Below, one piece after another: positions 1 to 8,490 of a DNA stretch of 64,000 nucleotides. The number at the start of each line of letters is the position of its first letter. Position 1 is the first letter of the stretch. Below the pieces are notes generated by a model. That model saw nothing but the letters and a program-made list of their open reading frames with translations. It searched no databases and was not told the origin of the DNA. Both the position numbers and the translations under genes were made by a program. Origin of the DNA: DATLFA01 sp039934635 (GTDB lineage Bacteria > Actinomycetota > Acidimicrobiia > Acidimicrobiales > WLNW01); NCBI GenBank assembly GCA_039934635.1, contig JBDTLT010000010.1, positions 1-64,000 of the forward strand, written 5' to 3'.

Positions 1-403
1 CCTCGTCCTCGGTGTCGGCCATGTCGAGTGCATTGGCGAGTTGCGTTTCGAATTCACGCCGTTGCACGGCTTCGCGGAACCGTCGCTCACGGGCGTACAT
101 CTCTTCCCATTGACGCAAGCCCTTGGCCTTGGCCTTGGTCGAGAATGCCCACAGCACCGGCGCGCTGATGACGATGACGAGCGCGGAGGTCATGGCCTGT
201 TCGACGACGACGGACTGTTCGGGCAACAACCGGGCCAACGCGGCTGTCGCGATCGACAAGATGAGATAGAGCGCGATGCCTGCAGGGATCACGCCCCGCG
301 ACGCCGCGTCGACCTGTCGCTCGGCCTCGGCGCGGTCAGCGGGCGTGATGACGAGGGGACCCGTCTCCGATGCAGATGTGTAGCGGTGTGGGTCGGTCTG
401 CAC
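1..403 (-). CDS. Membrane-anchored signalling protein, N-terminal part (3' end outside window)
   Basis: An open frame of 134 codons runs from a GTG at 403 off the left edge. The start is supported by a GAGAGGAGG ribosome site about 8 bases upstream. Two hydrophobic segments (about residues 46-60 and 70-88) are joined by a short acidic loop. A basic KAKAKG stretch and a charged helix (QWEEMYARERRFREAVQRRE) then lead into LANALDMADTEDE. In actinobacteria such a helix often precedes a GAF or GGDEF output domain, so a membrane-tethered sensor or diguanylate cyclase is likely, but the catalytic part is not in the window. It is divergent from the gene at 509, with 105 bases between them. Confidence 0.7.
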   Translation of the reverse strand, partial: MQTDPHRYTSASETGPLVITPADRAEAERQVDAASRGVIPAGIALYLILSIATAALARLLPEQSVVVEQAMTSALVIVISAPVLWAFSTKAKAKGLRQWEEMYARERRFREAVQRREFETQLANALDMADTEDE

Positions 404-508
404 GGGCGACGCCTCCTCTCGGGCCTGATGTCGATTTCGCAATGGATCGGCACGCCAGAGCGAATATTGAGAACGCCCGCGTCAAATCTGGCCCTAATCT
501 GTCGGTCC

Positions 509-1276
509 GTGGAGCCCGACCGACAAGGTGCCGACGACCCTCCCGACCCGCTCGACCACCTCGCGCTCCTGCGCATCGAGTTGACCGGCTTCGTCGCCGC
601 ACTCGAAGCGGGTCCGCTCACGGCTGCCGTTGCGGCCTGCCCGGGTTGGGATCTCGGCCACCTCGGGGCGCACATGGCATTCATCCACCGGTGGGCGACC
701 GCGGCCGTGTTGACGGCAGCCGCGCCGCCGCCCGAGACCATCCCCGAGGCGCCCGGCGCCCGGCCCGACCTCGTGGCGTGGGTGCGCGACGGTGGTGCGG
801 CGCTCATCTCGGCGTTGTCCGAGGTGCCGGGCGATGCGCCGACCTGGCATCCCTTTCCGGCGCCGCCCGTGGCGTCGGTCTGGCGTCGCCGCCAGCTCCA
901 AGAGCTCACCGTGCACCGGTGGGACGCGCAAGACGCGATCGGCATTCGTGCGGCCATCGATCCGGCGGTCGCGAGTGATGGCATCGACGAATATTTCTCG
1001 ATGATGTTGCCGCGGCGCATCATTCGCGACGGAGGCGGGCTGCCTCGGTCGTCGCTGCACGTGCACTGCACCGACACCCGCGGCGAGTGGTTGGTGTCGT
1101 CTGCCGGCAACGAAGTGCAAGTGCGGCGCGAACACGCCAAGGGCGATGCCGCGGTGCGAGGCACCGCGCAAGCGCTCTTGTTGTCCCTATGGGGGCGACG
1201 TCACGGCTCGCCGGCGGTCGAGGTCGTCGGCGATCCACTCGTCGCCGAGGCCTGGCTCGCGCTCGGCGGCGTTTGA
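509..1276 (+). CDS. Maleylpyruvate isomerase-fold, mycothiol-dependent-type enzyme
   Basis: A 255-residue cytoplasmic protein of the DinB/MDMPI four-helix fold. The N-terminal part shows the family pattern ACPGWDLGHLGAHMAF (about residues 45-60), where the His residues would bind a divalent metal. The middle carries QELTVHRWDAQDA, the second conserved metal-site helix of this family. The C-terminal half is the small SCP2-like domain. Members transfer or use mycothiol; the substrate cannot be read from sequence. The GTG at 509 was chosen because the family similarity begins just after it. The frame stays open further upstream, but that stretch is antisense to the gene at 1-403. Its 3' end overlaps the convergent oxidoreductase gene by 76 bases. 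Confidence 0.85.
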   Translation: MEPDRQGADDPPDPLDHLALLRIELTGFVAALEAGPLTAAVAACPGWDLGHLGAHMAFIHRWATAAVLTAAAPPPETIPEAPGARPDLVAWVRDGGAALISALSEVPGDAPTWHPFPAPPVASVWRRRQLQELTVHRWDAQDAIGIRAAIDPAVASDGIDEYFSMMLPRRIIRDGGGLPRSSLHVHCTDTRGEWLVSSAGNEVQVRREHAKGDAAVRGTAQALLLSLWGRRHGSPAVEVVGDPLVAEAWLALGGV

Positions 1277-2346
1277 CGCGCCCGATCGATGGCGGCAACG
1301 CGCTCGCGCACCCGCGGTATGAGCTCTCGGCCGTACTCTTCGGCGTCGTTCAAAGGGTCGTAGCCGCGGATGAGCAACGTCGTCGCGCCGAGCTCGTAGT
1401 ACGCGACAAGCGCATCGGCAACGGTGTCGGGGGTGCCGACGAGCGCCGTCGAATTGCCGGGCGCGCCGGTTGCGGCCGCCAGTGGAGTGAACAAGCAGGT
1501 GTCGTGCACGTCGCGGCGGCCGGCGACGTCGAGTAGTCGCTGCGAGCCCACGTTCTCCACGCGCCGGGTCGACACCGCTCGTGCCCATGGACTTTTGCGG
1601 ATGTGATCCAAGATGCGGTGCGCACGATCCCATGCTGCGTCTTCGGTCTTCGCCAGAATCGGACGCGTCGACACGCTGAAGGTCGGTGTGCGACCCCACC
1701 GTGCCGCGGCGTCGCGCACGCGTGCCATGAACACGCGAGTGTCGGCGAGCGGCTCGCCCCACAGCATGTACGTGTCGAGATGGGGCGCCAGCGAATCGAT
1801 GGCAGCGTCGGAGCCGCCGCCGCCGTAGAGCGGAATGTGCGGCGCCTGCCGGCAACGAATCGTCGAGTGCGCGCCGAGCGCGCGGTAGAACTCGCCCTCG
1901 TGGTCGAAGGGCTGTGTTTCGGTCCACATGCGCCGCATGACGTTCACGTACTCGTCGCCGCGGCGATAGCGGGCGTCGTGGTCGACGAAGTCGCCGTCGC
2001 CCGCTTGATCGGCGGTGCCACCGCCGGCGATGACGTGCAAGGCCAACCGGCCACCGCTCAGTTGGTCGAGCGTCGCGAGTTTGCGCGCGGCGAGGGTCGG
2101 AGCGATGAAGCCCGGTCGGTGCGCGAGCAGCAGCCCGAGGCGTTCGGTGACCGCGGCAGTGTGCGCGCCCACCATGAAACCGTCCGCGCCGTGGGTGAAA
2201 TAGCCGATCAGTACGCGATCGAATCCGGCGGCCTCGTGCACGCGCGCCGTGTGGGCGAGCACCTCGCTCGAGAACACCGGGCCCGTGGCGGGGATGATCT
2301 CCGACGACACCTGCGGCGATGTCCAACCGATGAATTCAACGGGCAT
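1201..2346 (-). CDS. LLM-class flavin-dependent monooxygenase (alkanesulfonate monooxygenase-like)
   Basis: A 381-residue luciferase-like TIM-barrel protein that would use reduced FMN and O2 supplied by a separate reductase. Family landmarks are the early AGFDRVLIGYF, HRPGFIAPTLAARKLATLDQLSGGRLALHVIAGG (SsuD-like phosphate/FMN region, about residues 75-105), IPLYGGGGSD, and the late LVGTPDTVADAL and LIRGYDPLNDAEEYG. The last is typical of SsuD relatives acting on sulfonates or similar substrates. The ATG at 2346 follows a GGGGGAT ribosome site. It is first of the leftward genes after the VOC gene, with 26 bases between them. The substrate is unknown. Confidence 0.9.
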   Translation of the reverse strand: MPVEFIGWTSPQVSSEIIPATGPVFSSEVLAHTARVHEAAGFDRVLIGYFTHGADGFMVGAHTAAVTERLGLLLAHRPGFIAPTLAARKLATLDQLSGGRLALHVIAGGGTADQAGDGDFVDHDARYRRGDEYVNVMRRMWTETQPFDHEGEFYRALGAHSTIRCRQAPHIPLYGGGGSDAAIDSLAPHLDTYMLWGEPLADTRVFMARVRDAAARWGRTPTFSVSTRPILAKTEDAAWDRAHRILDHIRKSPWARAVSTRRVENVGSQRLLDVAGRRDVHDTCLFTPLAAATGAPGNSTALVGTPDTVADALVAYYELGATTLLIRGYDPLNDAEEYGRELIPRVRERVAAIDRARQTPPSASQASATSGSPTTSTAGEP

Positions 2347-2372
2347 CTTGATCCCCCGCGCGCGTGTCGGTA

Positions 2373-2762
2373 TCAGTCCGCGCCGGCGGCGCGCTGAGTG
2401 AGCGACAGGGTGTTGCCGTCGGGATCTTTGAACCACGCCACCCGATCGCCGCTCGGCGCAGTCCATACGCCCGAGTCGTCTTGTGCCATGCCGTCATAGC
2501 GCTCGAAGTGCACGCCCCGTGCGCTGAGGTCCCCGGTGGCGGCGGCGATGTCGCGGACCGACCATCCGAGCACGGTGTGCGGTGGTCGGCTGAAAGGCGC
2601 GACGAGGTTGATGCGCAGCCGTGTGCCGTTGGCGTCGAAGACGCACGCGTACGGGTCTTGCTCGACCAGTGCGAGGCCGATCACGTCGCGGAAAAAGATC
2701 CGGGATCGGTCGAGGTCGTCACTCGGGAGAAACGCCATCAACTCTGCACTCGACAACGTCAT
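2373..2762 (-). CDS. VOC-family (glyoxalase/bleomycin-resistance fold) protein
   Basis: A 129-residue single-domain protein with the paired beta-alpha-beta-beta-beta modules of the vicinal-oxygen-chelate fold. It opens with a MAFLPSDDLDRSRIFFRDVIGL-type segment and ends with VAWFKDPDGNTLSLTQ, the hallmark C-terminal strand with the metal or acid position. Members are small dioxygenases, isomerases or binding proteins, and the reaction cannot be told from the sequence. The start lies one base after the stop of the upstream beta-propeller gene, so the two are probably co-translated. Confidence 0.88.
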   Translation of the reverse strand: MTLSSAELMAFLPSDDLDRSRIFFRDVIGLALVEQDPYACVFDANGTRLRINLVAPFSRPPHTVLGWSVRDIAAATGDLSARGVHFERYDGMAQDDSGVWTAPSGDRVAWFKDPDGNTLSLTQRAAGAD

Positions 2763-2763
2763 C

Positions 2764-4326
2764 TCAACCCCTCGACAATCGACGCACGCTCGCGTCGCCC
2801 GAGCAGCCGACGAACACCGCGCCGTCGGCCGCGGCGCACAACGACGGCGGACCGACACCATTGACGTGGGCGACGAGCGGAGAGCCGAACGGCATGTCGG
2901 TCGCGACGCCTGTGCGCTCGCCGGACACTCGGTCGACGCACACGACTCGGCGGGCGGCCTCTTCTGCCACGAACACCGCATCGGCGGTGATCGCGACTGC
3001 AGCCGGGTCGGAAAAACCTGTCCACACCGTCGCGGTGCCGCGGTCGAAGAGCGCGACCGTGCCCGTGCCGCGTTCGCAGACGACGATGCTGTCGTCGTGG
3101 GCGGCGAGGGCGCTGATCCGCAGGCCGGTCGCGATCGATCGGCGAACCGCACCCGATTGGTCGACCGCCAACACGTCGGTGCCCGCGCCCACCACCATGA
3201 GGGTGTCGTCGAGTGCGATACAGGTGGGGGTGTCGGCGATACCCGGAAGCGAAAGCTCGGCGAAGCTCTGGTTGCTCGAGTGCCGCTGCATGAGCCGCCC
3301 ATCGGCCGTCAACACGCACAGCGTCGTGCCGGTCATTACTGCCGCGGTGATCGAGAACTGCATGTCGACGGGCAGGGTGGCCAGCCGCCGCAGTGCGCCA
3401 TTGCCGTCGACCTCGACGACGCTGAGACGGTCGCTCACGATCAACCCGCCCTCGCTCGAAAGTGAGAGTCCGTTGGCGGTGATCAGGCCAGGCTTGCTGC
3501 GCACTTCGGTGGTGCCGTTGTCGAGACCGATTCGGTAGATCGCACCGGTGATGAAGCTCGAGACGTACATCGTGGTTGCATCGGCGAACGCGAGGTTGTC
3601 GAGCCCGGGCGCGATGTGCGTGAGCACGCGACGCTCACCGGTCGCGAGGTCGACAACGGTGACGTTGCCGGCGCCGGCTTCGGTCACCACGAGCCGGCCA
3701 CGGTGGTCGAACTTGACCGCGCTCGGCGCGAAGACATCGTCGACGGCGACGCGGGTCGCGCCGCTGTCAGGCTCGACGGCCAGCACGCGACTCGCCGAGA
3801 CCTCGGGTAGGTAGAGCCACCCGTCGGGGCCCATCTCGAGTGCGTTGGGCATACCGAGTTCGCCGACGATCACGCGCCACTCGTTGGGTTCGGCGGCGTC
3901 GATCTCTACGAGGCGACCACCGGGACGGCACTCGTCGATGAACAAGCGCCCATCGCGCGACATCGTGATGCCGTTGGCACTCGGTAGGCCGTCGGCCCAC
4001 ACCTCGACGACTCCATCGCGCGAGACCCGTGACACGCGATCGTCGTGCGGCTCGGTCACGAACGTATTGCCGTAGCGGTCGAATGCCAGATCGTCGGGTC
4101 CGAGTAGGCCGCCTCCGAGCGGCACGACCACGCGTTGTTCGTTGGTGAGCGGGTCGAGCGAGGTGATGTGCCGGCCGAGCACCTGCGTGATCCACAGTCT
4201 GCCGTCGGGCGCCACGCGGATGCCGTTGGTCGGATAGTGACGGGCCGCCTTCACGATCGTGTCGAGTCGCCAACCCACTGCCGCAGCGGGCTCGGCCGCT
4301 TCGTACAACCCCCAACGACTGGCCAT
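2764..4326 (-). CDS. SMP-30/NHL-type beta-propeller protein
   Basis: A 520-residue protein built of repeated beta-propeller blades, recognisable as recurring units such as GIRVAPDGRLWITQ, DLAFDRYGNTFVTEP, GITMSRDGRLFIDE, ALEMGPDGWLYLPE and VKFDHRGRLVVTEAG. The first half resembles SMP-30/gluconolactonase enzymes (lactone hydrolases with a metal in the propeller centre). The second half is a more degenerate set of blades, giving about twelve in all, longer than a single six-blade gluconolactonase. No signal peptide is seen, so it is probably cytoplasmic. The ATG at 4326 lies 4 bases after the stop of the RibD-like gene, which implies an operon. Confidence 0.82.
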   Translation of the reverse strand: MASRWGLYEAAEPAAAVGWRLDTIVKAARHYPTNGIRVAPDGRLWITQVLGRHITSLDPLTNEQRVVVPLGGGLLGPDDLAFDRYGNTFVTEPHDDRVSRVSRDGVVEVWADGLPSANGITMSRDGRLFIDECRPGGRLVEIDAAEPNEWRVIVGELGMPNALEMGPDGWLYLPEVSASRVLAVEPDSGATRVAVDDVFAPSAVKFDHRGRLVVTEAGAGNVTVVDLATGERRVLTHIAPGLDNLAFADATTMYVSSFITGAIYRIGLDNGTTEVRSKPGLITANGLSLSSEGGLIVSDRLSVVEVDGNGALRRLATLPVDMQFSITAAVMTGTTLCVLTADGRLMQRHSSNQSFAELSLPGIADTPTCIALDDTLMVVGAGTDVLAVDQSGAVRRSIATGLRISALAAHDDSIVVCERGTGTVALFDRGTATVWTGFSDPAAVAITADAVFVAEEAARRVVCVDRVSGERTGVATDMPFGSPLVAHVNGVGPPSLCAAADGAVFVGCSGDASVRRLSRG

Positions 4327-4330
4327 TGGG

Positions 4331-5035
4331 TTACCCGACCGTCCAGCGCAAGAACACGTTGCCCTCGAACGCCTGCGCACTCTGTAGTTGCAGATTCAGC
4401 GTGCGATGTTGCAGCGCGCTCGACTGCGTCGACGGGTCGCCACCGAGCACGGGCGCGACGGTCACGCACACTTCGTCGATGAGTTCGGCCTGCGCGAGTT
4501 CGCCGTTGAGCACGGCACCGCCTTCGCAGAGGACGACTCGTGCGCCGCGCTCGCGCAACAGGCCGAGGCCTTTGCGGAGGTCGACGATGTCGTCACCGGC
4601 GACGATCACGTCCGCGGCTGCCTGTAGGCGGTCGCGGCGGGCCGCATCGCTTGCCGCGCACGTCATGACGACAACGGACTGGCCGGTGCGGGTGATCGGG
4701 TCGAGATCGAGGTCGAGCGAGCGCGAGACGATGACGAGCGTGGGTCGTTCGCGGCGCCCGTCGGCCACTCGTTGCTGCGCCACCGCGTCGCTGATGCGCA
4801 CCGGCCCGTACTTCTCGGCGCGCACGGTCGCCGCGCCGACGAGGATGACGTCGCTGAGTGCGCGCAGGTGATGGAAGAGCGCCTGGTCGGTGGGTGACGT
4901 GAGCTGGGTGACCCGACCGTCGATCGACGCATGGCCGTCCGCACTCAACACGAGGTTGAGCAGCACCCACGGCCGATCGGAGGGAGCCGGCCGGGCCACT
5001 TCGTAGCTCTGGAGCAAGGATTCGATGGAGGTCAT
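4331..5035 (-). CDS. RibD C-terminal/dihydrofolate reductase-like pyrimidine reductase
   Basis: A 234-residue NADPH-dependent reductase-fold protein. It shows the family N-terminal VLLNLVLSADGHASIDGRV, the GAATVRAEKYGPVRI segment and the C-terminal CEGGAVLNGEL followed by DEVCVTVAPVLGG, matching stand-alone RibD reductase domains that reduce 5-amino-6-ribosylaminouracil phosphate in riboflavin synthesis. It lacks the deaminase domain. Such stand-alone copies often serve flavin or F420-related side roles, which would suit its place near a flavin monooxygenase (inference). Start ATG 5035; an in-frame ATG at 5068 is possible but has no better ribosome site. Confidence 0.88.
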   Translation of the reverse strand: MTSIESLLQSYEVARPAPSDRPWVLLNLVLSADGHASIDGRVTQLTSPTDQALFHHLRALSDVILVGAATVRAEKYGPVRISDAVAQQRVADGRRERPTLVIVSRSLDLDLDPITRTGQSVVVMTCAASDAARRDRLQAAADVIVAGDDIVDLRKGLGLLRERGARVVLCEGGAVLNGELAQAELIDEVCVTVAPVLGGDPSTQSSALQHRTLNLQLQSAQAFEGNVFLRWTVG

Positions 5036-5122
5036 GATTCGACCGCAAAGTAGGCCTCGGTGAGCCATTCGCGCACATCGGAGTCGACGTCGGCACGCGG
5101 GGCAAGTCCACGTCATCGGTGG

Positions 5123-6025
5123 CTATCGCGAGCGTGGATGCGCGGCAATCTGCAATTGATCGAGCATGGTCGTGACCCCCGGTCGAGGCGGATCACCTCT
5201 TCGTCGCGCCGCGAACACCAAACGACGCGTGGGAAGGTCGGCGACGGGCAAGATGTCCACCTCGGCGGGCGCGTCGGTGAACCCGAGACGCGGCATCAGC
5301 GCCACCGCGCCGCCCTGCACGACTGCCGCCAGCAGCACGCTGTATTCGTTGCTGTTGTAGCGGACGTCGGGCTCGAAGCCGACGGCGCGACACGCGCTGC
5401 GCACCGCCCGCCCACACGAGTTGTACGGCGGGTCGGCGGCCCAGATCTCGTCTTTGAGATCGGCCAGCGCAACCGGCCCCTTGAAGAGCCCCGCCGGCGC
5501 GGCCACGAGCATGTCTTCCGCAAAGAGATCGATGCGCACGAGTTCGGGCTCGGGAGGCCGGCGCTCATGGTCGTATTCGTGAGTGACGACGAGGTCGAGT
5601 TGACCGAGGCGCAACTCGCGCAAACTTTCATCGGCCTCGAATTCGAGCAGTGTGATCTTGAGCTGTGGGTACTTGTGGGCCACCTCGGCAATGACCGGTA
5701 CGACGAGCGCTCGGGCGAGCGAGCCCGACGCGGCGAGGTGTAGCTCGCCGGCGATCGTGGTGCGCGACTCTTCGAGCGCGGCCTTTGCCTCTTCGAGCGC
5801 GACGAGCACGGGCTCGGTGCGCGCGACGAGCACTTGCCCCGCGTCGGTGAGCCGCACGCTGCGCCCGGTGCGTTCGAGCAGCACCGAGCCGCTCTCTCGC
5901 TCGAGCGCGCTGAGTTGTTGCGAGATGGCGGATGGCGTGAAGCCGAGCGAATCGGCAGCGGAAGCGATCGTGCCCCGCAGCGCCACTTCGCGCAGAACCC
6001 GTAGTCGTCGAATATCCAGATCCAT
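5123..6025 (-). CDS. LysR-family transcriptional regulator
   Basis: A 300-residue LysR protein. Residues 1-60 form the winged helix-turn-helix (RRLRVLREVALRGTIASAA, then FTPSAISQQLSALERE), and about 85-295 form the periplasmic-binding-protein-like effector domain. The ATG at 6025 is preferred over a GTG at 6031. It is divergent from the small membrane ORF at 6097. The short AT-rich stretch 6032-6060 between them contains TTAA ... TTAA half-sites and is where LysR proteins usually bind. It may control the leftward enzyme genes below it or the divergent pair above it. Confidence 0.92.
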   Translation of the reverse strand: MDLDIRRLRVLREVALRGTIASAADSLGFTPSAISQQLSALERESGSVLLERTGRSVRLTDAGQVLVARTEPVLVALEEAKAALEESRTTIAGELHLAASGSLARALVVPVIAEVAHKYPQLKITLLEFEADESLRELRLGQLDLVVTHEYDHERRPPEPELVRIDLFAEDMLVAAPAGLFKGPVALADLKDEIWAADPPYNSCGRAVRSACRAVGFEPDVRYNSNEYSVLLAAVVQGGAVALMPRLGFTDAPAEVDILPVADLPTRRLVFAARRRGDPPRPGVTTMLDQLQIAAHPRSR

Positions 6026-6096
6026 CAGCACAGCTTAACAGCAGGCCAAGAATAATTAACTGGATCTAATGAGATCGAGGGCGCACACTGACGGCC

Positions 6097-6234
6097 ATGG
6101 ATGGTTTGTTGGTACTACTTCTACTCGTTCTCTTCTTCTGCCTCGCACCGATTTTCGGGGCTGACTCCCGGGTCCCTCGCGACTCGGCCAGCCAGCGGCA
6201 CGCTCCTGACCGGGCTCGGTGGCCGAACGGATGA
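6097..6234 (+). CDS. Small single-pass membrane protein, 45 residues
   Basis: The ATG at 6097 opens a 45-codon frame. Residues 3-20 are almost purely Leu/Val/Phe (LLVLLLLVLFFCLAPIFGAD), followed by a polar, basic tail. Its TGA overlaps the ATG of the GNAT gene as ATGA, so the two are translationally coupled. No function is known to me. The hydrophobic head ending in a GAD-S-R motif resembles short uncharacterised membrane peptides of actinobacteria. The coupling and the plausible composition make it likelier to be real than chance. Confidence 0.55.
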   Translation: MDGLLVLLLLVLFFCLAPIFGADSRVPRDSASQRHAPDRARWPNG

Positions 6235-6881
6235 GCGTGGCCGAGCGGCGAAAATCTGTGCACGCCGCGGTAGGTCACGCCAATCTGTCGCAGGTGGAAC
6301 CGATCGTCTTGCGCGGAAGTGTCGTGCGGCTCGAGCCGCTGTCGCTCGAGCACGTGCCGGCGCTCGTCGCCGCCGCGAGCGAAGATCGCTCCACTTATGG
6401 GTTGACGTTGGTGCCCGACGGCGGCGATGCCATGGCGGCCTACGTGGCCACGGCACTCGACGAGCAGCGGGCCGGTCGGGTGGTGGCCTTTGCCACCGTG
6501 GTGCACGAGCACGTCGCCGGCTCGACCCGATTCATGGACATCGAGCGCTGGGAGGGGTCGCCCGTGCCGAGCGTGGTGGAAATCGGCAGCACGTGGTTGT
6601 CGGCTTCGGCCCAGCGCACCCGGGCCAACACCGAAGCCAAGCGGCTCATGCTGACGCACGCGTTCGAGGCCTGGCACGTGCACCGGGTCACCTTCAAGAC
6701 CGATGCCCGCAACGAGCGTTCGCGGCGGGCCATCGAACGCATCGGTGCGACGTTCGAGGGCATCCGGCGCGTGCATGTTCTCACCTACGACGGCACGATC
6801 CGTGACAGTGCCTACTTCTCGATCATCGCCGCCGAATGGCCCGAGGTGAAAAAGCGTCTCGACGCGCTGCTCGATCGTTGA
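6231..6881 (+). CDS. GNAT-family N-acetyltransferase (RimJ/RimL-like)
   Basis: A 216-residue acetyltransferase. It starts the fold with IVLRGSVVRLEPLSLEHVPAL and carries the RimJ-type signature EIGSTWLSASAQRTRANTEA and VTFKTDARNERSRRAIERIG, the acetyl-CoA pyrophosphate loop and the following helix. These enzymes acetylate N-terminal amines of ribosomal proteins or small-molecule amines; the target is not evident. The ATG at 6231 overlaps the stop of the small membrane ORF, and a GTG at 6219 is an alternative. It converges on the EVE gene with only 3 bases between the stops. Confidence 0.9.
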   Translation: MSVAERRKSVHAAVGHANLSQVEPIVLRGSVVRLEPLSLEHVPALVAAASEDRSTYGLTLVPDGGDAMAAYVATALDEQRAGRVVAFATVVHEHVAGSTRFMDIERWEGSPVPSVVEIGSTWLSASAQRTRANTEAKRLMLTHAFEAWHVHRVTFKTDARNERSRRAIERIGATFEGIRRVHVLTYDGTIRDSAYFSIIAAEWPEVKKRLDALLDR

Positions 6882-6884
6882 CGT

Positions 6885-7355
6885 TCACCGTCGGGTGCGA
6901 GCGAGTGCGACGATGAAGTCGAAGTGCTCCTTGCTTGCGGGCATCACCGAGAGCCGATTGCCTTTTCTCGTGAGCATCAGTCCTTCGAGTTCGGGGCGTC
7001 CCTGCAGCTCGTGCAACGTCACCACTCGCGCCAGCTTCCGCACGAACTTGATGTCCGGCATGTACCACGTGGGTTCGGATGGATCGCTCTTCGGGTCGTA
7101 GTGCTTGTCCGCCGGGTCGAACGCGGTGTCGTCCGGGTACGCCTCGCGGGCGATCTCGGCGACGCCCACGACGCCCGGCTCGGCGCAACTCGAGTGATAG
7201 AACAGCGCGCGATCGCCTTGGCGCTGTGTCCGTAGGTAGTTGCGAGCCTGGTAGTTGCGCACGCCGTCCCACGCCGTGACGCCCACCTTTTCGAGGTCGT
7301 CGATGCTGAAGGAGTCGGGTTCGCTCTTGAGTATCCAGTATTGCTTGGGTGCCAC
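6885..7355 (-). CDS. EVE-domain protein (modified-base reader fold)
   Basis: A 156-residue protein that is one EVE (PUA-like) domain: YWILKSEPDSFSIDDL at the N-terminus, WDGVRNYQARNYLR (the base-pocket signature), then ALFYHSS and a conserved WYMPDIKFV strand. EVE proteins bind modified bases in nucleic acids, and some work with restriction systems or tRNA modification; no partner is encoded next to it here. The start is GTG 7355, where the family similarity begins. Confidence 0.93.
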   Translation of the reverse strand: MAPKQYWILKSEPDSFSIDDLEKVGVTAWDGVRNYQARNYLRTQRQGDRALFYHSSCAEPGVVGVAEIAREAYPDDTAFDPADKHYDPKSDPSEPTWYMPDIKFVRKLARVVTLHELQGRPELEGLMLTRKGNRLSVMPASKEHFDFIVALARTRR

Positions 7356-7365
7356 CCGCCCAGAA

Positions 7366-8193
7366 TTACACCGCCACGAGCAGCTTGGCCACGTAGCCCG
7401 CACTTGTGCTGCCGGTGACCGTCGGCGTCTGCAACGACACACCGTCGCTGAATACGTTGTCGCTCTTGAGCGAGGTCTGCGCAAGGTTCGTCACGCTCTT
7501 GCTGTAGCCAGTGGTCGCGAACACGGCTTTGCAGACATCTTCGGGCAGCGCGAGTTGTGACACCGCGGTCTTGTTCTGACCATTGGTGGCCGACGCAAGG
7601 CTGGGGAACACCTCGAAGTGGATATGCGGCCAGCGCCCCGAGTACGCGGCGGGAAAGATGCTCGTGAAGGTGACGACACCACTGCTGTCGGTCGCCTGGA
7701 CACCCCGTAGGTAGTTCTCTCCGGTGACGCCCGGTGAGTACATCGAATACAGCCCGTTGATGTCGCAGTGCCAGAGGTAGACCGCGGCACCGGTCAATGG
7801 CTTGCAGCTGTTTTTGCTGTCGACGACCGTGAGCGCGATCGTGAGGGGCACGCCGGTGGCGACGGTCTTGGCCGAGCCAAAACTCGAGCGGATGTCGCTG
7901 CGCACGACGCCACTCTGTGTGAGCACGTTGGGTCCGTTCGTGCCGTCGCCCGGGAACGGCCCGGCGGTCTCTTCCGGGATCTTCGCACAACTGGTGGCCG
8001 CGCCGCCTGCAGTGGTCGAGGTCGCGCCCGCTGCAGTGGTCGTGCTCGTCGCCGACGAGTTGCCGGCAGTGGTCGTGGGGGCGCCCGTCGTGGCGTCATC
8101 GCCACAACCGGCCACCACGACGGCCGCGCCCAGGCCGCCGAGGAGGCCGAGCAAGTAGCGTCGGCTCTGGAGTTTCGGTTGCTCGGTGCTCAT
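7366..8193 (-). CDS. Secreted intradiol-dioxygenase-like lipoprotein
   Basis: A 275-residue exported protein. The N-terminus has a twin-arginine motif (SRRYLLGLLG), a hydrophobic stretch and a lipobox ending VVAGC. A low-complexity Thr/Ala/Ser linker (about residues 32-65) follows, then the intradiol ring-cleavage dioxygenase fold. Candidate Fe(III) ligands are visible: a Tyr in NGLYSMYSP, the Tyr of PAAYSGR, and both His of WPHIHFEV, so the non-haem iron site looks complete. The extracellular location is unusual compared with cytoplasmic protocatechuate or catechol enzymes, although exported relatives are known. A strong GAGGAGAGGGA ribosome site precedes ATG 8193. The substrate is unknown. 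Confidence 0.88.
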   Translation of the reverse strand: MSTEQPKLQSRRYLLGLLGGLGAAVVVAGCGDDATTGAPTTTAGNSSATSTTTAAGATSTTAGGAATSCAKIPEETAGPFPGDGTNGPNVLTQSGVVRSDIRSSFGSAKTVATGVPLTIALTVVDSKNSCKPLTGAAVYLWHCDINGLYSMYSPGVTGENYLRGVQATDSSGVVTFTSIFPAAYSGRWPHIHFEVFPSLASATNGQNKTAVSQLALPEDVCKAVFATTGYSKSVTNLAQTSLKSDNVFSDGVSLQTPTVTGSTSAGYVAKLLVAV

Positions 8194-8490
8194 TGTGAAT
8201 CCCTCTCCTCGTTGTTTCGAGCGTGGCTCGGTGGGGCAGAGCCTCGCCGTTGGTGGTGAGGAATCACCGCAAGTCTGGTGAGAATCTGGAGAATTGACGC
8301 CACCCACTCGTGTCGGCACCGCCGACGATTAGCGCCGAAAGAGGACGTCGATCTACGTGTCGATCCGAATGAACTGGGGTACACCTCGGTACCATTTGCC
8401 TGTCGGTCGTCTTTGCCCGACCATCGTGCTCTCCCCAGACCCCGGTCAGCGCAGGCAATTTGTCAAGCCACGCGACCGTAAGGGGACGTC

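Noticed and set aside
41..508. N-terminal extension of the maleylpyruvate isomerase-like gene starting at TTG 41
   Set aside because: The stretch is antisense to the membrane signalling gene at 1-403, which has a good ribosome site and membrane segments. Family similarity begins only after the GTG at 509.
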